A DNA stretch of 64,000 bases. Source: Salvator merianae (Eukaryota > Chordata > Lepidosauria > Squamata > Teiidae). Numbering within the stretch: the stretch's first letter is position 1; every line of letters starts with the position of its first letter. The notes under the pieces are model-generated. The model ran no database searches. It was not told where the DNA came from and worked only from the letters and a program-made list of their open reading frames with translations. A program made the position numbers and the translations under genes. Location: NCBI GenBank assembly GCA_003586115.2, contig QVOM02000116.1, positions 35,429,946-35,493,945 of the forward strand, in the 5' to 3' direction. Below are positions 11,739 to 22,660 of this stretch, piece after piece.

Positions 11739-11979
11739 GGATCACTGAAAGTAAATGACATTAGTGTACTATGAAAGCCGTGATTCCTGTGCTGTCACAT
11801 GGATTATGCTAGTTGATATGGGATTCCATCCTGAATCCTTGAGAGAAGTAGGCAACTTTGAGCAATGTTTCTTGAATAGATAAGAACATGTATCATGTAT
11901 GCCCTTTCACAGAAATTTGTGTCTTTCTGCAGTTGCCTGTTTGTCATTAATTGACTCAGCCCCAATACATTTGATTTAA

Positions 11980-12046
11980 TATCTATCTATCTGCCTGTCT
12001 ATCTATCTGTCTGTCTATCTATCTATCAATCAGTCAATCAATCAAT
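11980..12046. repeat. imperfect tetranucleotide microsatellite (left flank)
   Basis: Mixed ATCT, GTCT and ATCA units. It is separated from the purer run at 12238-12311 by a palindromic MITE. Confidence 0.85.
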
Positions 12047-12236
12047 CAGCCTCAGCTCATTGCTTTAAGCGAGTGTTTGCAAGCTGTGGGAAGGGGTGAT
12101 CGCTAGCCACGGGGGCTCCATAGTGTCACAGCAGGCCACTGCAAGACCCTCCCAAGGAGGAGCGTGGTTTCGTGGCCAGTGATTGCCCATTCCCATAGCT
12201 GAGAACACTCGCGCTTAAAGTGATCAGCTGCCGCTG
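12047..12236. mobile_element. hAT-like palindromic MITE inside a TATC microsatellite
   Basis: Ends CAGCCTCAGC and GCTGCCGCTG are inverted repeats. The arms continue inward (GCTTTAAGCGAGTGTTTGC against CACTCGCGCTTAAAGTG), ending in a 'tggccacgaaaccacgctcc' / 'cgctagccacggggg' pairing. The terminus matches the copy at 42407-42609. The element sits between two blocks of related tetranucleotide repeat. Confidence 0.65.
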
Positions 12237-12237
12237 C

Positions 12238-12239
12238 TG

Positions 12240-12293
<54 letters not shown>

Positions 12294-12311
12294 CATCCAT
12301 CTATCTTTCTA
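12238..12311. repeat. (CTAT)n microsatellite
   Basis: About 13 perfect CTAT units followed by CCAT and CTTT variants. Confidence 0.95.
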
Positions 12312-12590
12312 TTTGTATTCTTGTATTTGCATTAAAAACTTAAAAAAAACAAAAGACTCCAGAAGTTTCTTGTGGTTAGCCTACAACACTAGTACAATAC
12401 AGAATATTGCAGGTCTCATTCCTAGTTGGTGCTTATTTCATAAAGGCTGTGTGAACTGTATGTGTATCAATATCCAGCATTCATATTCTACTGGGCACTG
12501 TTTGCATGCAGTGTATGGTTTCCATGGCTCACACCAAAAAAATAAAAAGGAAACTTAAGTTATTTTCAAAATGGAGGATTGGCTGGCTGT
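12312..12590. other. unassigned non-coding DNA
   Basis: Nothing recognised beyond short A-runs. Confidence 0.4.
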
Positions 12591-12724
12591 ATGGACATGT
12601 CCATGTGGTTTCCTTGGCAAAAATACAGAGGTAGATTGCTGTACTTTCTTTTGTGGAGGCGGTAGGGATTGAACCTGTGACTCTCAGCTAGGCAGTTTCT
12701 TTTCTAATGAGCTACTAAGCTTCC
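12591..12724 (-). mobile_element. tRNA-derived SINE (family S1), partial
   Basis: Read on the minus strand: TAGCTCATTAG (A-box region), GGTTCAATCCC (B-box), then the 'tctgtatttttgccaaggaaac' and 'atgtccat' body shared with copies at 49200-49402 and 54738-54940. The tail end is lost. Confidence 0.7.
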
Positions 12725-12830
12725 ATCATGTGATTTCTCCTTATCACAAAACTTGTGATGCATTGGGGTTAGAGTGAAGGAAAGTTTCTAGCACTAGTTC
12801 CGAATAAATGTTACTGAGGCCTCTGATTCA

Positions 12831-13271
12831 GGCTGCATTCACATGCAGTAAAAAAAATAAATGCACCTCTGAGGCAGCTTAGAGACAGCCTAGAGATGAT
12901 TTGCAGGTAGGATCGTTCACAAGCCAGTTTGCCCTTTCCATTATCAAAGGCACGGTGGCGCAGAAGGCTAAGGCACTGATCTTTCAATAGGAGGATCGGA
13001 GTTCAAGGCCCCTGTCTGCCATGTGGAGGGGATGAGCGCCCTCTACTGGCCACTAGCTCTGAATCCTGCATGGAGCAGGGGGTTGGACTCGATGACCCTG
13101 GAGGTCCCTTCCAACTCTATGATTCTATGATAACCCTGTGATAACCCTAATCTTTAATGAACATTCTAGTCCAGAAAATGTGGGATTAGTGATGGAATCA
13201 GAGCACGAGAGCAAAAGCTACTCCCTCTGAGGTGTTTTTGAGCCACTTCTATGCTGCACGTGAACACAGCC
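12831..13271. mobile_element. Harbinger-like MITE (family G) with a nested SINE
   Basis: The left end GGCTGCATTCACATGCAG pairs with the right end CACGTGAACACAGCC. TCA flanks both sides (12828-12830, 13272-13274), a 3-bp target duplication. Internal blocks 'aggatcgttcac', 'tgaacattctag' and 'gggattagtgatggaatc' recur in the copy at 38775-38976. A SINE occupies 12948-13133. Confidence 0.75.
12948..13133 (+). mobile_element. tRNA-derived SINE with CR1 tail
   Basis: The head GGTGGCGCAGAAGG (A-box-like) and GGAGTTCAAGGCC (B-box-like) mark a tRNA-derived RNA polymerase III promoter. The tail 'ggttggactcgatgaccc' ... CCTTCCAACTCTATGATTCTATGAT is the CR1 3' end, including the terminal ATTCTATG repeat. 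Known biology: such tails let CR1 reverse transcriptase copy the SINE. It interrupts the MITE at 12831-13271 with no obvious target duplication, as is usual for CR1-type insertion. The 13083-13130 tail matches the minus-strand CR1 at 44796-45085. Confidence 0.85.
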
Positions 13272-13274
13272 TCA

Positions 13275-13899
13275 GTTCCTGGCAACTGTGGTAAAGCCGA
13301 TTAAGGTCTCAAATATTGGAGTGCCAGGATCAACGCTGTTGAGCAAGGAAAACCAGTGGTATAACTCAGCAATAGCTAGGGTTTTTATCATTCCAAAGAA
13401 AAGCACTGTCTGTCTAGATTGGAAGAGGGCAAATTGTTATAGTTGTACTTGATCCTGGGGAAACCAATGAGAGAATTATCCTCACTTTGGTAGCTGACTT
13501 GCATTAAAAAGGTAGAAAAGAGCCAAGAACAATACTGAAAAAAAAAAGTTCTACATGAATATAGTTTGATAGTTTTATGACTATGTGATCTGCATTTTTA
13601 GCCTTGAAGGAGTACACATAAAACTAGAATTTCTTAAATCTTTATTATGCAGGGGATAGGGGATACTTGGCATGAGATTACATGGATTTACAACTGAGCT
13701 GTGCTGTGTGACTTAACGCTGGTGTTGTTCATGAGTTCTTCCTGCTCAAAGCAGTTCTCTGTAGCAAACCTAATGCTCATTAGTGAACAGGTTTAACTGT
13801 CCTGGAATAATGTCTACAGAAGTTGTTTCTGTTCTTTGTTTGCAGAAAGATGATACCTGAGCCTGCAAACTGTTGCAAATGGAAATTTGATGGGAATGG
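13275..13899. other. unassigned non-coding DNA
   Basis: No gene or repeat family seen. Confidence 0.4.
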
Positions 13900-13918
13900 T
13901 GTGTGTGTGTGTGTGTGA
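13900..13918. repeat. (GT)n microsatellite
   Basis: Nine to ten GT units. Confidence 0.9.
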
Positions 13919-14018
13919 TAAAATGAGGCAGTACTTGCTTACTCTTGTTTCTCATCTCATTGCACTTTTCACTGTATTTACCATTAGGAACGAAAATCAT
14001 TTATATCCAAGTTGTTTT

Positions 14019-14234
14019 GGCTGCATTCAGACCCTAAATTTTAATCCAGGTTCAGAACACCTTCTGATAACACATCAGCAAAGTGACAAGCTGTTTTCTT
14101 TCCACATTATCTAATCCAAAAGTGGATTTTTGAGTTAGATAAAGCTATAACCAAACAGCCTGACACTTTGCCTATGTGTTATCTTATTCTGAAAGTGGAC
14201 TGAAAGTGGATTAAAATTTAGGTGTGAATGCAAC
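14019..14234. mobile_element. foldback MITE (family F)
   Basis: The left end GGCTGCATTCAG.CCCTAAATTTTAATCC and the right end GGATTAAAATTTAGGTGTGAATGCAACC are inverted repeats of about 30 bp, and pairing continues inward (cacatcagcaaagtgacaag against ctttgcctatgtgttatc). Outer bases resemble the family-G terminus. Copy two is at 36567-36768. Confidence 0.75.
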
Positions 14235-14390
14235 CTAGGTGTCCTCAGTACTGGGCCTGAAAGTACAATGGCTGTTGGCCCTGATGGCAGTGTGATGGCA
14301 TAGTTGCTGGGAAACTATGAGCAGGTCAAATTAAGCTCATTTTCTGCTAGAAGGCTGCCTTGGACAGCTAGTTAGTTACAGGCCTTTTCT

Positions 14391-14518
14391 GCACAGGACC
14401 TTATTCTGAAATATATCCTAAAATAGGGGCCTGCCATCTGCATGCTAGTGTGGACTACGGCACACCCAGCCTGAGATCTTCCATAGTCTGCACTAGTACG
14501 CGGACGGCAGAAAGAGCC
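14391..14518. mobile_element. hairpin MITE (family A, short)
   Basis: GGCCTTTTCTGCACAGG at the left and GGCAGAAAGAGCC at the right. The inner part pairs (catctgcatgctagtg against cactagtacgcggacgg) around a ~25-nt loop. Confidence 0.65.
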
Positions 14519-15118
14519 GCTGTCCAAACTGACTGCTGGTCTAGATGGGCCAATGTGGCAATCCAGTGGGTCACTTCAAGGAAAGGAACAGTTAGAGATC
14601 CCCAAATGTGTCTAAAGCCCCAAACAAATTGTTGACCCCACTTTAGAACTACATGTGGCTCAGACAGTTTGGTAGAAAAGATGGTACTATATGAAAAAGT
14701 CTGATTCAATGAGACAACCTCAGATACAAGTTAAAGTTTTTTAAAAATTGTATTGTATTTCAATACAGTTGTTTAACAATACCGTTGAGCAATGCTCTTT
14801 CATGAGTAAAGGAAGAAGCTCTTAAAGGAATGCTTGGGGGGGGGGAACCCTATTTCGTATTCATGTGTGAAAGCTGGTGGAGGATAAAGAGGCATGATTC
14901 CTGCTCCAGGAGCAATCTAAGATATTTTGGCTTAATATTTGTAAACCCAACCAGACTATGCCCTCTAGCTATCACCCCCCCCCCCCGAACTATCTTTCCT
15001 TCTCATAGAGTCAAATTAATGTATCCTCCAGCTAAGAAATTCTGGCACAAAAGCTCTTGAACTCTGTTCTTAGGAAAGAAGAGAGAAGTGTTTCTTATGA
15101 ATAGTTTGGAGTCACTTA
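14519..15118. other. unassigned non-coding DNA
   Basis: Contains homopolymer runs: G at 14836-14844 and 13 C at 14974-14986. No gene. Confidence 0.45.
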
Positions 15119-15235
15119 GGCAGCGGCAGCCAGTGGCTTTAAGCCTTGGTGTTCGTGCCCTGCGTGAAGTGCGCTATGGCCGTTTGCTGGGTCTCCAGGC
15201 CTCCGTACTGTCGCAGCAAGTCACTAGGACCAAAA
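15119..15235. mobile_element. hAT-like MITE, half copy
   Basis: CAGCGGCAGCCAGTGGCTTTAAG at the left is the terminus of the 42407 element, and 'ccgtactgtcgcagcaagt' matches its centre (ctgtactgttgcagcagg). The right arm is missing. Confidence 0.6.
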
Positions 15236-15720
15236 GCTGGATCAGAAATAAATTATTTCAGGACATTCCAAAAAGCAACCAAGGAATGTGCCTGGCATAC
15301 CTCCAGGGTAAGGCTATTTCAGAGCCTAGGGGCCACCACTGAGAAGAGTATGTGAGAGAGATGTGGCGAGTTTCCTCAATCTGGAATAAAACCAGGCAGT
15401 AGTGACTGGCAGGGGTTAGCAGAACCAGAAACTTTTTTTCCCATTCAGAACTAGTTTTTGAGCTTCCTATAAAGTCCACACAGCACCAACCAATACTCCA
15501 GTTTGATCCATGGCGGGTCCCCCAGTGCTGCAGAGGCTTCAAAGGAAGTGCACAAACTAGCTCTTAGTGGCAGGAGGAGCTTCCAGCTGCACTTCCTACA
15601 CTGGCTGCTACTGGAACTGAGACGCCACAGCTACTTTTTCTTTAAAGGAAAAGTTTAAACAATGTCTTAATCTTAAGGAACCTTGTATCCCTTTTAAAAA
15701 AGGATTTATGGAGATTTGGG
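15236..15720. other. unassigned non-coding DNA
   Basis: Nothing recognised. The 84-94 aa frames on both strands overlap each other and look like chance. Confidence 0.4.
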
Positions 15721-15784
15721 CATGCAGATGGCAAGTCCCGATTCCAGGACACAGTCTGGAATAAGGCCTAGTACAGAAAAGGCC
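15721..15784. mobile_element. half copy of family-A hairpin MITE (right arm)
   Basis: CATGCAGATGGCAAGTCCC through GGAATAAGGCCTAG to GTACAGAAAAGGCC, with TTA at once after the end (15785-15787). Confidence 0.65.
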
Positions 15785-15787
15785 TTA

Positions 15788-16569
15788 GTCTAGGAAGAGA
15801 TTATTTTGTTTGATGGCAGCTTGTGCTGAAAGTCCTGAGGTTTGGGTTTTTTTTTAGTTGTTTGGTGATGTCCAGGTCATTGTGAACCCAAGGACCATAA
15901 CATGTCAGATCTGTCTGTCCCCCACCGTCTCCTGGCGTTTGCCCACGCTCATGTTCATTGCCTCCACAACACTATCTCACCATCTCATTCCCTGCTGTCC
16001 TTTTCTCCTTTTGCCTTTAATCTTTTCCAGCCTCTGGGTCTTTTCTAGTGAATCTTGTCTTCTCATTATGTTTTTACTTTGCTCCAAAGATGCACAGGTA
16101 ATGGTAGGAATACTGAATTCCAAAGAAATACGTGGATATGCCTTGAAAGGGAGTGGCATTGTAGCAGCGGGCTTTGTTCTAAGTTTCTGCCTTTGAGTCA
16201 GACGACAAACATTCTGTTCTTCCTGTGAACTCATATAAATCAATGGCAGAGCCTTCTGCTACAGCATTCGAGAAAGGTTGTTGTGGATGTCACGTTACAG
16301 TCCATGCCAGCGGTGCAATTCATCGTGTCCCTATTCATCCAGCTTTCTTAGTTCTGTGTCTTCAAAATGTCCATTTGATTGCCTTCTCCAACATTGTACC
16401 AGGAAATGTCAGCTCTATTATTGGCAGAGTGAGGCCGTTGTCTCATTTGGCAGATGCTGGGGAGACAGAACCAAGCGTGCTGTGCACACAGATCAGAAAA
16501 GTTCCTTTGAACTGTTTGGGAAAAAAAACAAACCTTTCCCAAACTCTGATTAACTCTGGATTCACACTT
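15788..16569. other. unassigned non-coding DNA
   Basis: No exon or repeat recognised, although several overlapping open frames of 90-220 codons cross 15858-16884. No splice-bounded or domain-bearing part was seen. Confidence 0.4.
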
Positions 16570-17156
16570 ATGTGCTGTATCTTGGGACAGGGCAGGGCAC
16601 CCAGTCCCAGAGCACACAACTCTGGCACCCAGTCCCAGAACCCACATAACACACAACTACCTGTCTCGGTAGGTTTGCTTCTGACATGGGGCAAGGCCGT
16701 TTGCATTGGAATGGCCTATCCTGCACCAGCCCCTGTGCTGGCTCTGAAATTTGCACCAACTTCAGAGCCAGCATGGCAGGTAGTGGCTCTGAATACTCTT
16801 AAGACCGAGCATGCAAGATCCTGTGTGTGTGTGTGCGTGTGCGTGTGCAGTTCAGCAGTGTATCTTCTTGTGCCACCAAAATGAGTCATCTGTGTTACAC
16901 TGTACCACAGAGGCATGATGTCCATGCTTCTCTGTGGACCATACACCACCCCTGGTATGCTGGTTGACCTCAGTGCTGAGGTCTGCCAGTAAACCGGACT
17001 AGACTGCCTTTTTGGGTGCCCTAGCCCAGTCTATGCTCTGTCCTGTGCTTAGAGAGCATGCTACGAGGGGGCAGGCCCTCCCTTAAACAGCAGAGACATG
17101 CAGAAGGGAAGCCAATGGACCCTTTTCTACTGTGGGACAACGTTCTGTGCAGAAGG
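16570..17156. mobile_element. Harbinger-like MITE remnant (family A/C, long form)
   Basis: Shares blocks with 2650-3260 (aaggccgtttgcattggaatgg, gtgctggctctgaa, accacagaggcatg) and closes with TGTGCAGAAGGGATC, a degenerate inverted terminus. A GT/GC microsatellite interrupts it at 16822-16849. Confidence 0.5.
16822..16849. repeat. (GT)n / (GCGT)n microsatellite
   Basis: Alternating GT with GC interruptions. Confidence 0.9.
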
Positions 17157-18662
17157 GATCTAGGTTTCTTTGGTGCCTCCTAAGTTGCTTTGCTATCCTT
17201 GGGTCATGAGCATTTTCAGGACAGAATTCAGATTCAGTTACTGTTCTCATCAGCATGGATTTTGCTTTGCCAAAAACAGCTTGAGCAATTTCTAAGACAA
17301 AGGCTCTATCCTAAGACAAAGGCTCTATCTAAATTTTGGTTTTTAGCTGGTGCAAGCCTGCTTTCTGTCCGTTCCAATGCTGTTGTGTGATAGCAACTAT
17401 GTGGCCTGCCTCTTCTCAGGTGCAACTTCTTGGGAAGTCCCACTGAATTTAGCCATTCAGGTTCTCCTGCCATCAGTGGTGCAGTAACTCCCTGGAGGAT
17501 TTGGTTGATTGGGTTCGCCAAGTTCTTCAGCTGGAGAAGAAGCTGGCATTCTCCCATTGCAGCTGTCATCTTCTATGGGGGAGGATGTTTTCCCACCACT
17601 AATGCTATTGCTTCAGCTGTATATCTCCAGGGACGCATTTCCCTCATTGTCACAGCCTGCAGTGGTGACAGTGGGGAGACTCCTAGTGTTGCTGCCTAAG
17701 GAGAATTCGGATCTTTCAGTGGGGTAAGGTGAAAAGACCTGCTTTCTTCCTGAGCAGCATCCCTCCTGCTTGAGTTTAGATGGATCCTGTGTTTGAAGAA
17801 ACATGCTTATGTGTTGGATGGGCTGGAAGCATCTGCTTAATGCTGATGTCTCCCAAGAGTTTCACCTATGGTGTAAAGTGTGCTATTTTGAAGGGCTTTT
17901 GTTCTGTAAATTGGCCAGCTGAGAACTAGGCATATGTCTGAGGGTTCACAACAGGGCCTCCATGTAAATGTGAAATACTTGTGACAACTTATGTTCACTC
18001 CAGAATATGCATGTGAGTGTGTATGTGTGCGTATAAATTAGCTTCTGAAAGCAATCTGAATAGCTTCCACAGAATGAATGTACTGTATAATACCACTACC
18101 AGGACTGCAGAGGGTAGACATTCTTGCTACAGGGTAAATGTGATACTTAAAAATGTTCTCTAAGAGCTTTATTCCACTGAGTGTTTGTTGGTCTTCTGAA
18201 ATACTTAGACCATTGTGAGATCAGGTTTGGTTTCTCCTACTTTACAAAGCACCTAAAAAGAATTAATTAACTTTTTTACTTGTCTTGAATGCACAGTATA
18301 TATTTCCCAAAGGCTTTTCTAGAATTGAAAACTACAATCTATTGTACAGTTGGAGGAGAAGGGGCAAGGGGAATCAAATTCCTCTGAGCTGCCTAGATGT
18401 ATGAATGAACTCAGTGTTCTGTTTAGCAATTTTGCCCAAACTGTGTCGCCTATTTATTTGACTGTGCTAGGCATTATTCATCTTGTAATATGTGCTCCAA
18501 ATAATTCATGGATGGTGGTAATGTCTCTTTTTAGCCTAAGAAGATGGTGTTTCTTAAAATGGTTGATATTATCTGTACATTTGGTTTTCAGTATGACTGG
18601 AGATTGCAGTTTATATTATAGCTCATGGGATATTTACAGATTGGGCATAGAAATTAGAATTA
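17157..18662. other. unassigned non-coding DNA
   Basis: An 18-bp direct duplication ('ctaagacaaaggctctat', 17292 and 17311) is visible. A 139-codon frame at 18350-18769 is hydrophobic but its end runs into the MITE at 18663; no gene is claimed. Confidence 0.45.
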
Positions 18663-19105
18663 GGCCCTGTCCAGATGGGGGGAATATAGCACCATTATGG
18701 CACTGCTATGGTGGGATTGCCACTCCTATTTGTGGCAACCTCACCACAGCTACACTATATCCTATCTAACATGCATGAAATACCTATTTTGTGAAAAATC
18801 AATTCTGATGGTGGTTTTTCCTGAAATAGTGATATTACTTGCCTTGTAGTTGAAGCCGCCATCATTGCTCTGGTCACTGCGCATGAATGGGGCCTGAAAA
18901 GTCAACCATGCACGTGCGGTGGACACAACTGCGCACTTCTGGGTATTTCATACCGACAAAATACCTGGATGTACATGTCACTAAAATGCACACAGACATT
19001 GTGGGCCCCTGCACTGTCTAGCCAACAGGCGATAATTCTGGAGGAGCTTTTATCAGGAATATCGCCTGTTAGCATGATATTCGGCTGGTGTTTAGAGCCT
19101 GCCTT
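18663..19105. mobile_element. Harbinger-like MITE (family D)
   Basis: Starts GGCCCTGTCCAGATGGGG directly after TTA. Contains the family-D core: 'tctgggtatttcat' facing 'aaaatacctgga', 'gtgcggtgga', and the paired 'aggcgataattctgg' / 'aggaatatcgcct'. The right end is eroded. Other copies are at 19811-20242 and 26880-27215. Confidence 0.65.
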
Positions 19106-19200
19106 AGTGTGTCCCATTATTTTGTTTTGTTTTCTGAAGGTCCAAATGAGGTGGTCTCAGTCCCGTAACCCTTCCATAAGTTTCCTCTAAAGTTTCAGTT

Positions 19201-19242
19201 ATGCTTACTGGTCCAGTATATTGGTCAGTGCAGAATCACCCA
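19201..19242. mobile_element. Harbinger-like MITE end (family C)
   Basis: 'tactggtccagtat' followed by GGTCAGTGCAGAATCACCC, the inverted terminus seen at 56381 and 57277. Only one end remains. Confidence 0.55.
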
Positions 19243-19556
19243 GAGTTTTGATGTTAGTTTATAAAAAAACTGGTTTCCTTTTCTTGTAAGGGCTCCTGCC
19301 AGTCCCGACAGCAGGATCTGCTGGAGATAACCTTCACATTATTCTTATGGCAACTGATTCTGATGGCAGAAGACCTATCTCTGTTTATAGGCCTCTCTAT
19401 AGAAGTGTGGTTTTTTAGAAGTGTGATATTTCCTGAATTTGGACTTGGTTGAAAAATGCCTAGGGACTTTTAATAGAATTGTGATCTCCACTACAGTTGC
19501 TGCTTGTTATTTCTTAATGCACTGTGACCTTTTCATTTACTCTCAATTTATAGTTT

Positions 19557-19557
<1 letters not shown>

Positions 19558-19597
<40 letters not shown>

Positions 19598-19606
19598 ATA
19601 TGTATT
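19558..19606. repeat. (TA)n microsatellite
   Basis: TA units with TATG interruptions towards the right. Confidence 0.95.
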
Positions 19607-19810
19607 TTTAAAAAAATCCCGTAAACTTATGTGGTAAAAAACTAATAAACAATGGGATTTGTAGCTTTGAAATAACACGTTAGGAACTTTGCCCGCTAAG
19701 AGAAATATTTGAGTTGAGGGGACAGTTCCTTAATGGCAGAATCCAAACTAAAACTTTCTTCTCCTCTGGCCCACTGTCACCAGTTCCCACCCTCTACTAT
19801 CTCTTAAACC

Positions 19811-20242
19811 TCATCCAGACAGGTGTTATGACGCACGGTTATGCTGTGGATATGTTGGGAATTTCCACATATATCTGTGGCAATGTCAACAAAGCCCTGC
19901 TGTAAAGGGGTGAAAACTCAACTCTCAACATGGGTTTCCCCAGAATAGTGCGAAAACCTTCCTGTCTGGAAGCTCAGCAGCATGATTTTTACTGAATAAA
20001 ATGGCACCCTGCCCATGCGCACAGATGAATCTGAGACAAAATGGCCACTGCCAATGTGCGGGGGCAGTACACATGCGCTTCTGTGTATTTTGCACCATTG
20101 AAATACTTTATTTATTTATTTATTATTTGCATTTTTATCCTGCCCGATACCCGAAGGTCGTTTGTTGTCTGGGCAGCAAGCGATTATTACAGAGGAGTTT
20201 TACTTCAGAATAGTAAAGCTATTACTAGCAACGTCTGGAGGT
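19811..20242. mobile_element. Harbinger-like MITE (family D) with nested L2 tail
   Basis: Left end CTCATCCAGACAGG and right end CGTCTGGAGG are inverted. Core block ACTGAATAAAATGGCACCC and 'caatgtgcgggggcagtac' match 26984-27066. An L2 3' fragment at 20106-20160 replaces the sequence found at the corresponding place in the 26880 copy. Confidence 0.7.
20106..20160 (-). mobile_element. L2-type LINE 3'-end fragment
   Basis: On the minus strand it reads GGGCAGGATAAAAATGCAAA followed by TAATAAATAAATAAA, the typical end of L2 elements in reptiles. The same ending is seen in the plus copy at 58429-58866. Confidence 0.75.
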
Positions 20243-22361
20243 GGCTGTAATGTGGATTCCCACAGGGAAAAGTGCAAATCTCTAATTGCTTGCTTGCTGA
20301 ATGGTGGGCAGGTGCTCTGAAAGTTAGTGGGGGCTGTTCCCAAATTATCTTTGGTGGAATTGCCACAAGCTGCAATTTTGTAATACACAATTTCTTCCTC
20401 AGAAGTTGAACATTATAGGGGGTAAAGCTCACATGCTATTTTTTTTTAATGCTGTTGAACGTTAATATCAACTAATATTCCAAAATGATTTCATCTGATT
20501 CAGATTTCATAAAATGATTCTCCAGGGTCAAAAACTAAAATTAAAAAAGATAATAAATAGCAAGTTCCTTTATAAAATTTAACTTCGAAGCCTGGGGCAG
20601 TCAAGATATTTGAAAAATTACCTTCCCACAAAAACTGGCCCACAGTCTTTATTGGTTTCATCTCCATTGCTAGGGGTTAAGCTAACATTCCACATATTAA
20701 AATAAAAACAATGCAGTTGTTTAAGTAATTGACTCTTGGATTTGTCTTCATATATAAAAACGGAACAGCTTGAATTAGAGAACTATTTTGTTTATCTTGC
20801 CTAGGAATCAACCCATATTTTCTTTTCTTTATATGGTTGTTCCCAACTCTCCCTTACTAGGGTACTCTGCACACATACACTCACCAGCAAATTCTTTCCC
20901 TGTGTGGAAACACAATGATGGAGAAAATTGCTTGCTGAACGTATTTCTAGCCCATCCTCTACTGAATAAATTGCAGGGCGGTGTAAGTGATTTATTCAAT
21001 TCATCTTTATTAATGCCTTGCAATTTTCTGTGTGACTTGTGCAGACAGCCAGTACCCGTAGCAATCGTGGAAAGATGTTGAAAGCGCATATAGCCGAGGT
21101 ATGATGAGTAAGTACAGGGCACAGGGTCTTTTTTGTTCCCATAGCTTAATTTTGGATGGCCATCAAGACAGAGATCTCCCTGGATATATCAGTATTTGCT
21201 TTTCACCCAGCATTGAATAGTATGATTAGTCTAGGGGACTTTGGGATAAAGTATGAGGAGTATTTAATGTGCAGAGGCCATTACATGTGAGTGTTGAGAC
21301 AGAGGAAAAAGGCTAACTGGCTGACTACCAGTAACCTTGGATATCAGCAAACTGTTGGGAGATGGGGTTTTAATACATTATACATTTACTGCAGTTTCCT
21401 GATGTCCAAGGTTACTACTGGTGAATAAGTAGCAAAACCACCACCACTGCCCTCACCACTGGTTGCTTCTGGTGTCCTGTTTGCTGGTTTTTTGCTGCGA
21501 CTTTAATGGTTTGTATTCCTCCTATATTTTTTTTTAAGAGGTGAATAGGAGATCAGAACGAAAGATGGGCTCTAAATATTTGAATAACTCTGACATACTG
21601 AACAGTCCAGTCCTCAGATTGATGAACTAGGAGATTTTGCATGGCAGAGTTCTTGTGCTTTCACCAGATACCTGCAGGTAGAGGTCTGAAAAATGTGGAA
21701 GCAGATTTGCTATAGATATTGCGCACAGCAGATCTCCTACAGATCTGATGGGAGAGCCCTAGTGGCATTGTATTCCAAGAATCTGGAGGGAGGAAACCCA
21801 TGACTGTTGCTATGAAAGTGCTATTAAGACTGAGGTTACCACTTGCTTCCATAGTGGAAACTATTCCAGCTATAGGGCTCATTTATTTGGGGGCGATGTC
21901 AGTTTGGGATGCTGTTTAAACGGAGTGTTTTGACTGTTTTATTTGTAGATGTGAAGCAGTATAAATAAATATTATAAACATTTACTGTAAATGTTAAATG
22001 TTTATATGAAATAAATAATATTAAGTGAATAACAAAGTTTGTTTTGGATGAGGCATGAGCTCCACTAACACTCAGGGAGACTTCCTCCACATTAGAATTT
22101 TGCCCTTCATCTCAAAAGAAAGGGTGGGTTTGCACTGTGGTTTCTGTGCTCCAAACACTGTTATACGTTCCCAGTGCCGGAGAACAGAAGCTGCATATGG
22201 AGGTCTGTGCTATGTGTCTCCTGTGTGAATTCTGTGACTCCTCCTGTACACTCCCCCCAATGTTTACAGAAACAAAATGTTTTCTAGACCTGGATGGGGA
22301 TTATTCTAAAATAGGTGTAAAATTGCATTGTTGGAGGTATTGTACAATGGTACCCAAGTGC
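20243..22361. other. unassigned non-coding DNA
   Basis: Over 2 kb with no recognised repeat or exon. The two facing ~97-aa frames at 20788-21122 are on opposite strands of the same DNA, with no splice or domain support. Confidence 0.4.
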
Positions 22362-22379
22362 AAAAAAAAAAAAAAAAAA
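22362..22379. repeat. poly-A run
   Basis: 17 consecutive A before AG. No retroposed gene or SINE body could be identified upstream. Confidence 0.85.
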
Positions 22380-22660
22380 GGCTGTAGACTATGGATCAAA
22401 AGATAGTACAGGGAGATCAAAACGCAGTTCCACTTGGGTCTCTCTTGTCCCTTGACATCCAACAGATTATATTTCATGCACTGCTGCTTCACTTGGTAAC
22501 TTCCTTGTCTTGGTGGCATTTTTAAGAATGCTGAACTCCTGAAAGGCCTAGAAAACACTCCATCATATGGTGCCAAACCAAAGCTTGTTCTTTTCTGAAG
22601 TTTGTGGAAAATACAAGTGTTTCATCCTGCTATCCCTTCAGGCAAAATTGCTTTAACTAA

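Noticed and set aside
12001..12311. CRISPR-like or satellite array
   Set aside because: Repeat units are 4 bp with no spacers, a simple microsatellite plus a palindromic element.
15119..15235. 8-bp target duplication AGTCACT(T)AG around the hAT-like half copy
   Set aside because: The right-hand AGTCACTAG corresponds to internal sequence of the 42407 copy, so the match is likely chance.
16225..16884. 219-codon open frame on the plus strand, longest in the window
   Set aside because: It reads through a MITE remnant and a GT microsatellite, and its composition changes along its length. Opposite-strand frames of 70-100 codons overlap it.
18350..18769. 139-codon hydrophobic frame, possible membrane protein
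   Set aside because: Its C-terminal third is family-D MITE sequence and there is no Kozak context or splice evidence.
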